From Spirochaetota bacterium (GTDB lineage Bacteria; Spirochaetota; B62-G9): DNA of 6,449 nucleotides. The notes under the pieces are model-generated. The model did no database searches and was not told the DNA's origin. It saw nothing but the letters and a program-made list of their open reading frames with translations. Both the position numbers and the translations under genes were made by a program. The stretch spans positions 1 through 6,449 of the forward strand of contig JALXDB010000199.1 in assembly GCA_026990615.1 (NCBI GenBank), read 5' to 3'. Positions 1-5,254 of the stretch are shown in pieces; the stretch's first letter is position 1; every line of letters begins with the position of its first letter.

Positions 1-1
1 C

Positions 2-601
2 TATGGAGGATACAACGGAGGAGCAGAGGGAAATGCGATAGTAACCGTTGTATATAATCTTCTTGGAGTACTTGTATTCAGGGGTACATACAACTACAAT
101 GCTCCTCTGCATACAAAATTGAGAGTTTCTTCGACGAGGCCGCTTCTGTGGGTAATATCGATTGCCAATCAGGCTATTCATAGAAATGCTCCATATCCAA
201 CTCTTAATCTACCCTACCTTGGCGGTGGTGCGGGTACGGATTGCTACTACTATGAAATGGCTGCATACCATACATGTATTGTGACCTCAGGTGGAAACAT
301 GCTATCAGGGCATCCATCGGTTGCCGTTGAACCGGATAGCATTGTACCGTACGATCATATACTTAACATCGAAGTTGCAAGAGCTGCATCAAAGCTAACC
401 AGAAAAGAAGCAAACCCGATAGTGTTAAAGTTGCTGGATAAATATGAAAAGATGTTAAAAGACCCACCGAAAGGGCTCAGATATCAGGATGTATACGATG
501 TTACTACCAGGCAGATTAAAAACTCAGAGTATCTGAAGCATGCCGATGAAATAAGAAAAGAGCTTAGAGAGCTTGGTCTTCCAATAGAAAAGCTGGCATA
601 A
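2..601 (+). CDS. MtmB-family methylamine:corrinoid methyltransferase, C-terminal part (5' end outside window)
   Basis: Open frame from the left edge to a TAA stop, 199 visible codons. From memory it aligns without gaps over its first 70 residues to Methanosarcina barkeri monomethylamine methyltransferase MtmB (458 aa) from about residue 264. Landmarks are GGYNGG (MtmB GGYAGG), APLH (GPVH), the TDCYYYE segment (TEMCLLE), EVARA, YEK and YDV near the C-terminus. The length fits the last 195 residues of MtmB. Family members move a methyl group from a methylamine to a cognate corrinoid protein in the cytoplasm. The pyrrolysine site (residue 202, a UAG codon) would lie upstream of the window, so its presence is unknown; no in-frame UAG occurs here. 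Fragment residue 70 is Leu where MtmB has Gln333, while Tyr335 is kept (fragment residue 72). Identity is modest, so the substrate may not be monomethylamine. It ends an operon: a strong terminator follows 20 bp later. The family call is fairly sure; the substrate is not. Confidence 0.82.
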   Translation, partial: YGGYNGGAEGNAIVTVVYNLLGVLVFRGTYNYNAPLHTKLRVSSTRPLLWVISIANQAIHRNAPYPTLNLPYLGGGAGTDCYYYEMAAYHTCIVTSGGNMLSGHPSVAVEPDSIVPYDHILNIEVARAASKLTRKEANPIVLKLLDKYEKMLKDPPKGLRYQDVYDVTTRQIKNSEYLKHADEIRKELRELGLPIEKLA

Positions 602-621
602 TCTTGAATACCGAGTTAAGT

Positions 622-650
622 AAACCTCCCTCGTAAAAGGGAGGTTTTTT
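622..650 (+). terminator. Rho-independent terminator after the MtmB-family gene
   Basis: A perfect 10-bp stem (AAACCTCCCT at 622-631, AGGGAGGTTT at 638-647) encloses a 6-nt loop, CGTAAA, and runs into six T residues at 645-650. It begins 20 bp after the methyltransferase stop codon. The reverse strand has only a short, interrupted T tract, so it should work mainly for plus-strand transcription. This separates the methyltransferase transcript from the next gene. Confidence 0.93.
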
Positions 651-697
651 ATTACAAATATAACAAATAGTTATACATTTTATCACCATTATTGTTA

Positions 698-725
698 TTG
701 AAAGATTTAATTTTTATTTTACAAT
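698..725 (+). promoter_or_regulatory. Candidate sigma70-type promoter for the small gene at 766
   Basis: TTGAAA (698-703) and TACAAT (720-725) are separated by 16 bp, each one mismatch from the -35 and -10 consensus. They lie between the terminator at 622-650 and the ribosome binding site at 753-760, predicting a leader of roughly 30 nt. The area is very AT-rich, so a chance match is possible. Confidence 0.45.
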
Positions 726-752
726 ATCTATTATTGTTTTATATTTAGATGT

Positions 753-760
753 GGAGGTGA
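753..760 (+). promoter_or_regulatory. Ribosome binding site deciding the start of the small gene
   Basis: GGAGGTGA matches the anti-Shine-Dalgarno sequence very well and ends 5 nt before the ATG at 766. GTG 751 and ATG 760 are in the same frame but lie upstream of or overlap this site, which makes 766 the best start. Confidence 0.75.
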
Positions 761-765
761 TGGAT

Positions 766-936
766 ATGGGAAAAGTTGTAATAACGCTGGAGGATGAAGA
801 TATTGAAGAACTAGCGGAAATCATTATTGATAGAGATAAAGAGGAAGCCTACAGATTTTTGAAAGAAAAAATCTACAATGAAGTGCAGAAAAAGGAAAGA
901 GGAAAGTTAGATGTTGATGGGAAGACCCATCTATAA
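766..936 (+). CDS. Small charged protein of unknown function, 56 aa
   Basis: I do not recognise this protein as a named family. From the ATG at 766 it reads 56 residues. It opens with a short beta-strand-like stretch (KVVITLED, residues 3-10) and then runs as highly charged, probably helical sequence rich in Glu, Lys, Asp and Ile (about 11-47). There is no signal peptide, membrane segment, cysteine or metal motif. An excellent ribosome binding site and a candidate promoter lie just upstream, so it is probably a real gene with its own transcript. The frame is open further up to GTG 751, which would add five residues, but the Shine-Dalgarno site favours 766. The following gene on the same strand begins 124 bp later with no clear terminator between, so co-transcription is possible. 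A cytoplasmic protein is likely; no function is assigned. Confidence 0.7.
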   Translation: MGKVVITLEDEDIEELAEIIIDRDKEEAYRFLKEKIYNEVQKKERGKLDVDGKTHL

Positions 937-1060
937 TACTGTGAATAATCATTTATCTAGGTTGTGCAATATATGTTATATAGATGTCCTGTAAATAATG
1001 AAATTAATTTATTAACGAGTCAATTAGTTTTTAATAATTTTATAGAAGGGATAACGTTTA

Positions 1061-2179
1061 ATGCGAATCTATATTGCAGCTACAAGGCAAAATGATGGTA
1101 AAACGGTTGTTTCTCTAGGTTTGCTGAATTCAATCATTGCCAGAGGTAAGAATGTTGGTTATATAAAACCGGTTGGGCAAAAAGTCGAAGAAATCGGAGG
1201 TTACAATATTGACAAGGATGCCAAGTTGATCAACGATGTTTTTAACATAGGCAAAAACCTTATCGATCTAAGCCCAATTGCCGTACCAAGGGGTTTCACA
1301 GAAGATTATATACTTCATGGTAATCCGAATATTTTGAGAAACAAAATCTTTGAAGCCTACAGGCATGCCAGTGAAGGCAAGGAGTTTATGGTTATTGAAG
1401 GTACAGGGCATGCCGGTGTAGGTTCGGTTTTTGATCTGTCAAATGCAGATGTTTCACATCTGTTAAAGGCTCCTGTAATTATTGTCACATGTGGTGGAAT
1501 TGGAAGACCCATAGATGAGGTGGTTTTAAATAAAGCTCTGTTTGACAGTAAAGGGGTTAACCTTCTGGGAGTTATTGTCAATAAGGTAAACGAGGATAAA
1601 TACGAAAAAGTAAACAAGTTTGTTAGGCTTGGATTAAACAAAAAGGGTATAGATGTTCTGGGTGTTGTTCCTTTTGTTCCAAAACTCTCAAGCCCCACAA
1701 TTAAGCAGCTCTGCGAAGAAATAAACGGAAAATTACTCTGTGGTACGCATAGACTGGATGAGACTGTAAATAAAATCCTCGTTGGAGCAATGCCCCCTCA
1801 CACAGCAATAGAATACTTTAAAGATTCTGACCTCCTCATAACGCCAGGAAACAGGGAAGACTTAATTCTTGCCGCCATCAGTGGTCAGATAAGTGGCATT
1901 TCAGATGAATACAGGTTAAAGGGAATAGTTCTTACCGGTGGTATTATGCCCAACGATACTGTGATGAAGTTTGTTGAGAAGGCGGATATTCCGGTAATTC
2001 TGGTTGAGACTCACACCTACGAAACAGCAAAGATGCTAAACAATCTAATGGTAAAAATTCGCCCTGAAGATACTGAAAAAATAAGAGAGGCTGAGAAAGT
2101 AATAAGGGAGTATGTGGATGTGGATATGATACTTGATAGGGCCGAGGAGATCACCTCTAAGAACAAACTTGAAATTTAA
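1061..2179 (+). CDS. P-loop NTPase with DRTGG domain (phosphotransacetylase N-terminal-like, BioD-like)
   Basis: A 372-aa protein with two recognisable parts. Residues 1-240 resemble the BioD/CobQ-like P-loop domain: a nucleotide-binding motif near residues 7-15 (ATRQNDGKT, Lys14), an EGTGH segment at 113-117 in the position of a switch region, and VNK at 173-175. Residues about 250-330 match the DRTGG domain: the DLLITPGNREDLILAA stretch, then IVLTGGIMP (289-297) and PVILVETHTYETA. This pairing is the N-terminal, non-catalytic half of long phosphotransacetylases (COG0857 type); the acetyl-transferring PTA_PTB domain is absent, since the protein stops about 40 residues after DRTGG. Such stand-alone proteins are generally thought of as nucleotide-sensing or regulatory, but the role is not established. 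A modest ribosome binding site (GAAGGG, 1045-1050) lies 10 nt before the ATG. Its stop overlaps that of the convergent DUF166 gene. The domain call is firm; the function is not known. Confidence 0.85.
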   Translation: MRIYIAATRQNDGKTVVSLGLLNSIIARGKNVGYIKPVGQKVEEIGGYNIDKDAKLINDVFNIGKNLIDLSPIAVPRGFTEDYILHGNPNILRNKIFEAYRHASEGKEFMVIEGTGHAGVGSVFDLSNADVSHLLKAPVIIVTCGGIGRPIDEVVLNKALFDSKGVNLLGVIVNKVNEDKYEKVNKFVRLGLNKKGIDVLGVVPFVPKLSSPTIKQLCEEINGKLLCGTHRLDETVNKILVGAMPPHTAIEYFKDSDLLITPGNREDLILAAISGQISGISDEYRLKGIVLTGGIMPNDTVMKFVEKADIPVILVETHTYETAKMLNNLMVKIRPEDTEKIREAEKVIREYVDVDMILDRAEEITSKNKLEI

Positions 2180-2970
2180 GAATGGATACCAACCGATTTT
2201 AAAATTATCCTCTGAAGCATAACCGCAAGGTGAATTATTGAATCTCCTATCTCTCTATCAAAACTGCTGTCAGCCGTACAGGGATACCTGCTTAAAAGTG
2301 TATCTATTAAAACAGGCAAATTATCGTCTATTTTATGGCCTATTAAGTTTTTCGCCACAAAGTATGTTGCTCCGCAGGGTGCTGATATATTTACTCTGAC
2401 ATCCTTTATATAATTGCCTTCCTGTGTAATTTCTATTTCTGGAAGACCAATTCTAAATGTTCTCTTAAACTCGCGTAAAATTCCATTTGAAGGATTGAAT
2501 GCACAGAATGGTTTGGGAAAATCTACTTCTATTTCATATTTACCGCATAGTTTCTTAATCTCTCTTTTGCCGTATGGAGTTATTGTCCCGCTCTTTTCAA
2601 TTGGAACTATTAAACCTTTAAAATTGTGATTGTTTTTGATAATCTCTATCAGGATCTCTTCGTTAACAGAAAGAGAGATAACAATGTCCGTTTTTTTTAA
2701 CTGTATATTTTTTGTATATAGTTCGGGTTCCTCAAGAATTGCCGGAAGAGAGCTCGGAAAGTTAATTATTCTCTTGACTGAGTTTGAATAGTCCAGATTG
2801 TATCTGTTTCTGCAGTTAATACATTCATCACCACAGGATGTACAAAAATCCTTTTCATCTTTCAGATGGGATATAAATCTCCTGGCAAACTGAGTATCCA
2901 TGTTGATTGTGAACTCTTTATGTCTAGATACTCCGCCATCTTCTGTACTTCTCAGTATTGTAATTTTCAT
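2176..2970 (-). CDS. DUF166-family protein with N-terminal four-cysteine motif
   Basis: A 264-aa protein if started at the ATG at 2970. It carries features I recognise from DUF166 (PF02593): FPKPFCAFN (151-159), a GLPEIE segment (175-180), SAPCGATY (197-204) and RYPCTAD with a following D-x3-GDSIIH (228-247). A cluster C-x2-C-x3-C-x2-C lies at residues 43-53 and could bind zinc or an iron-sulfur cluster; Cys142, 156, 199 and 231 add more potential ligands. Some databases label the family thymidylate synthase, but I know of no solid proof and do not adopt it. The family occurs mainly in methanogenic archaea and anaerobic bacteria. The frame is open to GTG 3000, adding ten polar residues, but the family usually begins directly with a strand such as MKITI, so 2970 is preferred; no strong ribosome binding site settles it. 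It is transcribed towards the DRTGG gene and appears to have its own promoter at 3054-3082. Confidence 0.82.
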   Translation of the reverse strand: MKITILRSTEDGGVSRHKEFTINMDTQFARRFISHLKDEKDFCTSCGDECINCRNRYNLDYSNSVKRIINFPSSLPAILEEPELYTKNIQLKKTDIVISLSVNEEILIEIIKNNHNFKGLIVPIEKSGTITPYGKREIKKLCGKYEIEVDFPKPFCAFNPSNGILREFKRTFRIGLPEIEITQEGNYIKDVRVNISAPCGATYFVAKNLIGHKIDDNLPVLIDTLLSRYPCTADSSFDREIGDSIIHLAVMLQRIILKSVGIHS

Positions 2971-3038
2971 CTGTTTTTTTTCTTTACCTGTCACCGTCAC
3001 CTTTGAATTAATGTTTTTTGATACAGGATGACACCCTT

Positions 3039-3116
3039 AAAACATGTATTGCCTTTATAAAACGCCAATTAATTAGTATCAAATTATATTATTAGGGACC
3101 TACATGTAAAACATGT
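3039..3116. promoter_or_regulatory. Three ACATGT hexamers bracketing the DUF166 promoter (possible operator)
   Basis: The self-complementary hexamer ACATGT occurs at 3042-3047, 3102-3107 and 3111-3116. The last two are separated by AAA, making a 15-bp inverted repeat, and the 9-mer AAAACATGT is repeated exactly at 3039-3047 and 3108-3116. One copy covers the predicted transcription start and the pair is centred about 60 bp upstream of it. The arrangement resembles regulator sites, but no regulator is known. Confidence 0.35.
3054..3082 (-). promoter_or_regulatory. Sigma70-type promoter for the DUF166 gene
   Basis: On the minus strand TTGATA (3082-3077) and TATAAA (3059-3054) are separated by exactly 17 bp, a near-consensus bacterial promoter. 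The predicted start of transcription is near 3047, giving a leader of roughly 75 nt to the ATG at 2970. ACATGT hexamers sit at the predicted start (3042-3047) and as a pair just upstream (3102-3116), placed where regulators often bind. Confidence 0.6.
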
Positions 3117-3200
3117 GTTCGTGAAATATTATTTTTAATAGTTGCTGATTGCATCAATCCTGATAAATCTTAACCTTCTCTTATTATTCCATTTATTTTA

Positions 3201-3260
3201 TTAATTTTTCATTTAATTTCTCATTTTATTTTTCATATTATTTTTCATTGGTTTTTTCAT
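3201..3260. repeat. 12-bp tandem repeat, five uninterrupted units
   Basis: Five consecutive 12-bp units each end in CAT on the plus strand: 3201-3212, 3213-3224, 3225-3236, 3237-3248 and 3249-3260, consensus TTWATTTTTCAT (minus strand ATGAAAAATWAA). The period is exact with no insertions; units differ from the consensus at zero to three positions. Flanking 12-mers on both sides are related but decayed (for example 3261-3272). The block lies in the gene-free region between the acs operon end and the DUF166 promoter. It could be a drifted minisatellite, a phased A-tract bend or a set of binding sites. Confidence 0.8.
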
Positions 3261-3275
3261 CTATTTTCCACCTGA

Positions 3276-3290
3276 GAAATTGTCAATTTC
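3276..3290. repeat. 15-bp palindrome GAAATTGTCAATTTC
   Basis: The two 7-bp arms (3276-3282 and 3284-3290) are perfectly complementary around a single central base. It is too tightly closed to be an RNA hairpin, so a protein-binding site for a dimeric regulator is the likelier reading. It lies 15 bp to the right of the tandem repeat, about 220 bp upstream of the DUF166 promoter. AT-rich sequence lowers the significance. Confidence 0.4.
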
Positions 3291-3336
3291 GTCAGACCAA
3301 CCTTTCAACTGGTTATAGCTTCTTAAGATGTCAAAG

Positions 3337-3383
3337 TTACATATTAAACAGATCTGATTTACATCAACCCATTACATATTAAA
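3337..3383. repeat. Direct repeat TTACATATTAAA, two copies
   Basis: The identical 12-mer TTACATATTAAA is present at 3337-3348 and 3372-3383, start to start 35 bp, with unrelated flanks. It is in the same gene-free region as the tandem repeat and palindrome. Whether it is a regulatory site or chance in AT-rich DNA cannot be decided here. Confidence 0.45.
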
Positions 3384-3466
3384 AAACTCGGACCATTTCC
3401 CTGAATATTTTTACAGGTGTAACAATAACACAAATATAACCTTATGCCTGTATTTGTAAATCCCAA

Positions 3467-4249
3467 TTATTTTTTAAAAGCTTCGATGTATGAATCTGCA
3501 TATATGCTTTTATTCATAATCAGTTCTGCGGTCAAAATGGTGTTTATCAATTCGTCATCCATAACATCGCATATTACCGAATCACATCCATTTGCGATCA
3601 TCATGGCCATAAAAACCCTGTTAATCAGCCTTTTATGTTTCGCCCCGTTTGATATATTGGACAATCCGCAGATTATATGGCATGGAGGATCTGAAAATAG
3701 TTTAAACTGGTTTGTCGCGTTCAGTATTTCAACTGCCTGATCCTGCATATATTTAAGGGGCATTATAATCGGGTCCAGAAATATCTGTTCTGGTGATATC
3801 CCGAATTCCATTGCCTTTGCAACAATTTTTCCGGCATTTTCAACTCTTTTATCAGCAGTTTTTGGACTGCCCGCCTCATCCATAACCAGGCCAACAATTG
3901 AAGCTCCGTACTCTGCAACAAGGGGAAAAAGTTCGTTCATCTTGTCTTCCTGTGCTGTGGTTGAGTTGATTAGAGGGGGTTTTTTGCAGACCGGAATTGC
4001 CTCCTTCAGCATGAGAGGTTTGTTGTTGTCTATTGAGATAGGAGTGTCAACCACATCCTGGACACACTCAATCATCCAGCAAAGATCTTCCGGTTTGTTT
4101 GAAGCTGTTCCGAGGTTGACATCTATATATGTTGCCTTTGCATCGGCCTGTTTTTTAGCCCATTCTTTGATAACGTCGGCATCTTTATTTACTATTGCCT
4201 CTCTTATATCCTTAAATCCGGCATTTATTCTTTCTCCTACCAGTATCAT
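3467..4249 (-). CDS. acsE: Methyltetrahydrofolate:corrinoid/iron-sulfur protein methyltransferase
   Basis: A 260-aa cytoplasmic TIM-barrel enzyme that transfers the methyl group of 5-methyl-tetrahydrofolate to the cobalamin of the corrinoid iron-sulfur protein, the step linking the methyl branch of the Wood-Ljungdahl pathway to acetyl-CoA synthesis. Length and sequence follow Moorella thermoacetica AcsE (262 aa) end to end: the GERIN start, the folate-site residues SID74NN, LIN95ST and FLD159P, and GLSN198IS, whose Asn corresponds to Moorella Asn199. The ending INRVFMAMMIANG and ADSYIEAFKK also matches. The start is fixed by AGGAGG (4257-4262), 7 nt before the ATG. It lies 17 bp after acsD and is the last gene of the operon. 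Close relatives MtvA and MtgA methylate folate from other corrinoid proteins, but the position next to acsD supports AcsE. Confidence 0.93.
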   Translation of the reverse strand: MILVGERINAGFKDIREAIVNKDADVIKEWAKKQADAKATYIDVNLGTASNKPEDLCWMIECVQDVVDTPISIDNNKPLMLKEAIPVCKKPPLINSTTAQEDKMNELFPLVAEYGASIVGLVMDEAGSPKTADKRVENAGKIVAKAMEFGISPEQIFLDPIIMPLKYMQDQAVEILNATNQFKLFSDPPCHIICGLSNISNGAKHKRLINRVFMAMMIANGCDSVICDVMDDELINTILTAELIMNKSIYADSYIEAFKK

Positions 4250-4256
4250 TTTATTT

Positions 4257-4262
4257 CCTCCT
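4257..4262 (-). promoter_or_regulatory. Ribosome binding site of acsE
   Basis: A perfect AGGAGG on the minus strand, within the 17-bp acsD-acsE gap and 7 nt before the ATG, fixes the acsE start. Confidence 0.8.
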
Positions 4263-4266
4263 TTTT

Positions 4267-5226
4267 TTATTGCATTGATCTATCGATAACCTCTTTGGTA
4301 ATTGATATTGCATCGGGATGGGCAAGAATCAATATGTCAGCTCCTGCCTGAAGGTACACATTTGCACATACAGCTTCCCACATGGGAGCTCTTTTCTCGA
4401 TAGTACCCCAGCCCGGAAGAACATCTTCATCGGCGACCGCTTCTTTTACCCTGTAAGTTTCTCCGGCGACATCACATATCTGCGGTGCGGCCATTAATTC
4501 ATCTCCTTTTAGACCTGCTATCCTCGCTCTTTCCAATATTGTATAAACATAGTCAAATCCGTATCCCAGTGCTGCAGTTGTTTGATACATGACTACATCC
4601 TTTAAATCAAAACCTGCATCCTGAAGCAGTATGTTAACCTGCTTTCCTATATTTATATCAACAGGAGCTTCTGAGATTATTTTATGTTTGTCCGCTTTAC
4701 AGATTGCGACAATGGTCATGTAGTTTGTTTCCTTTGCCGAACCTATAAGGCAGTTTTCCCCTTTTGCCACCTGCGAACAAGGCGGGAGAACAGCATTGTC
4801 CTTTTCATCATCTCCACATCCCCAGATTATGAGTGGAACCCCAACGCCCTTTAAAACATCCTCTACAACTTTTGCACATTCATCCGGAGAGGCATCTTTA
4901 CCCGCAGGATCGGCACCTATCAATTTCAGGCTTATTAAATCAACACCGAATTCCTCTACATTCTTCTGAGCCCACTCTACCGGGTTGTTAATCTCATCTC
5001 CAATTGCTTTTTTTACAGCATCGGGCCAGTCTGGAACTACATCCGAAATGAATCCTGCTACAACGGGTTTATTGCCCATCTCTCCTTCAAAAGTTAAAAA
5101 TGGAAGAGTTGTATGTCCTCCAACTTTAACAACAGAGGTTCTTGTTCCTCCATCTTCTTTAGTTGCCCCTATTGTAATCTCGTTTATTTTTCCTATCCAT
5201 TTTTCTTTTACATCGGGTATATCCAT
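4267..5226 (-). CDS. acsD: Corrinoid/iron-sulfur protein small subunit (CODH/ACS delta subunit)
   Basis: A 319-aa protein matching the bacterial small subunit of the corrinoid iron-sulfur protein, which with the large subunit AcsC holds cobalamin and carries the methyl group from AcsE to acetyl-CoA synthase. Family landmarks are GATKEDGGTR (20-29), LPFLTFEGE (41-49), VPDWPD (64-69), ADPAGKDASPDEC (105-117), PVDINIGKQVNIL (188-200), GYGFDY (221-226) and the end QAGADILILAHPDA (293-306). It aligns along its whole length with Moorella AcsD; archaeal CdhD proteins are about 100 residues longer. The start has a strong GGGAGGT site (5231-5237) 4 nt upstream. It lies 28 bp after the ATPase gene and 17 bp before acsE. 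The partner acsC is not in the window. No truncation or missing segment is seen. Confidence 0.95.
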   Translation of the reverse strand: MDIPDVKEKWIGKINEITIGATKEDGGTRTSVVKVGGHTTLPFLTFEGEMGNKPVVAGFISDVVPDWPDAVKKAIGDEINNPVEWAQKNVEEFGVDLISLKLIGADPAGKDASPDECAKVVEDVLKGVGVPLIIWGCGDDEKDNAVLPPCSQVAKGENCLIGSAKETNYMTIVAICKADKHKIISEAPVDINIGKQVNILLQDAGFDLKDVVMYQTTAALGYGFDYVYTILERARIAGLKGDELMAAPQICDVAGETYRVKEAVADEDVLPGWGTIEKRAPMWEAVCANVYLQAGADILILAHPDAISITKEVIDRSMQ

Positions 5227-5230
5227 TTTG

Positions 5231-5237
5231 ACCTCCC
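5231..5237 (-). promoter_or_regulatory. Ribosome binding site of acsD
   Basis: GGGAGGT on the minus strand, 4 nt before the ATG at 5226, within the 28-bp gap after the ATPase gene. It fixes the acsD start. Confidence 0.75.
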
Positions 5238-5254
5238 ATTGGATTAATTATTTT

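Larger units (their letters stand above)
2971..3466. other. Gene-free AT-rich intergenic region
   Basis: About 500 bp between the end of acsE and the start of the DUF166 gene contain no convincing gene on either strand. The region holds the promoter at 3054-3082, the ACATGT sites, the five-unit repeat, the palindrome and the duplicated 12-mer listed separately. A weak AT-rich inverted repeat (ACAAATA 3430-3436, TATTTGT 3451-3457) just beyond the acsE stop might help end the acs transcript, but it has no clean T tract. No tRNA or rRNA signature was seen. Confidence 0.6.

Noticed and set aside
962..982. TTGTGC and TATATA as a promoter for the DRTGG gene
   Set aside because: Spacing is only 9 bp, far from the usual 16-18, and the region is too AT-rich for a weaker match to mean anything.
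1357..1698. Minus-strand open frame inside the DRTGG gene
   Set aside because: Antisense to a well-recognised coding region and rich in Pro, Ser and Thr with no family likeness; a shadow frame.
2691..2698. Run of eight T (eight A in the DUF166 message) as a programmed frameshift site
   Set aside because: The reading frame is continuous with conserved motifs on the far side, so no frameshift is needed.
3201..3260. CRISPR array
   Set aside because: Units are 12 bp, contiguous and without spacers.
3430..3457. Inverted repeat after acsE as a Rho-independent terminator
   Set aside because: Stem is AT-only apart from one G-C pair, the loop is long and no T run follows on the minus strand; mentioned only as a weak possibility.
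3444..3740. Plus-strand open frame starting in the spacer and running over acsE
   Set aside because: Mostly antisense to acsE, no ribosome binding site, no recognisable protein.
3942..4289. Plus-strand open frame over acsE
   Set aside because: Antisense to a conserved catalytic region of acsE; hydrophobic Ser/Ile-rich composition is typical of shadows.
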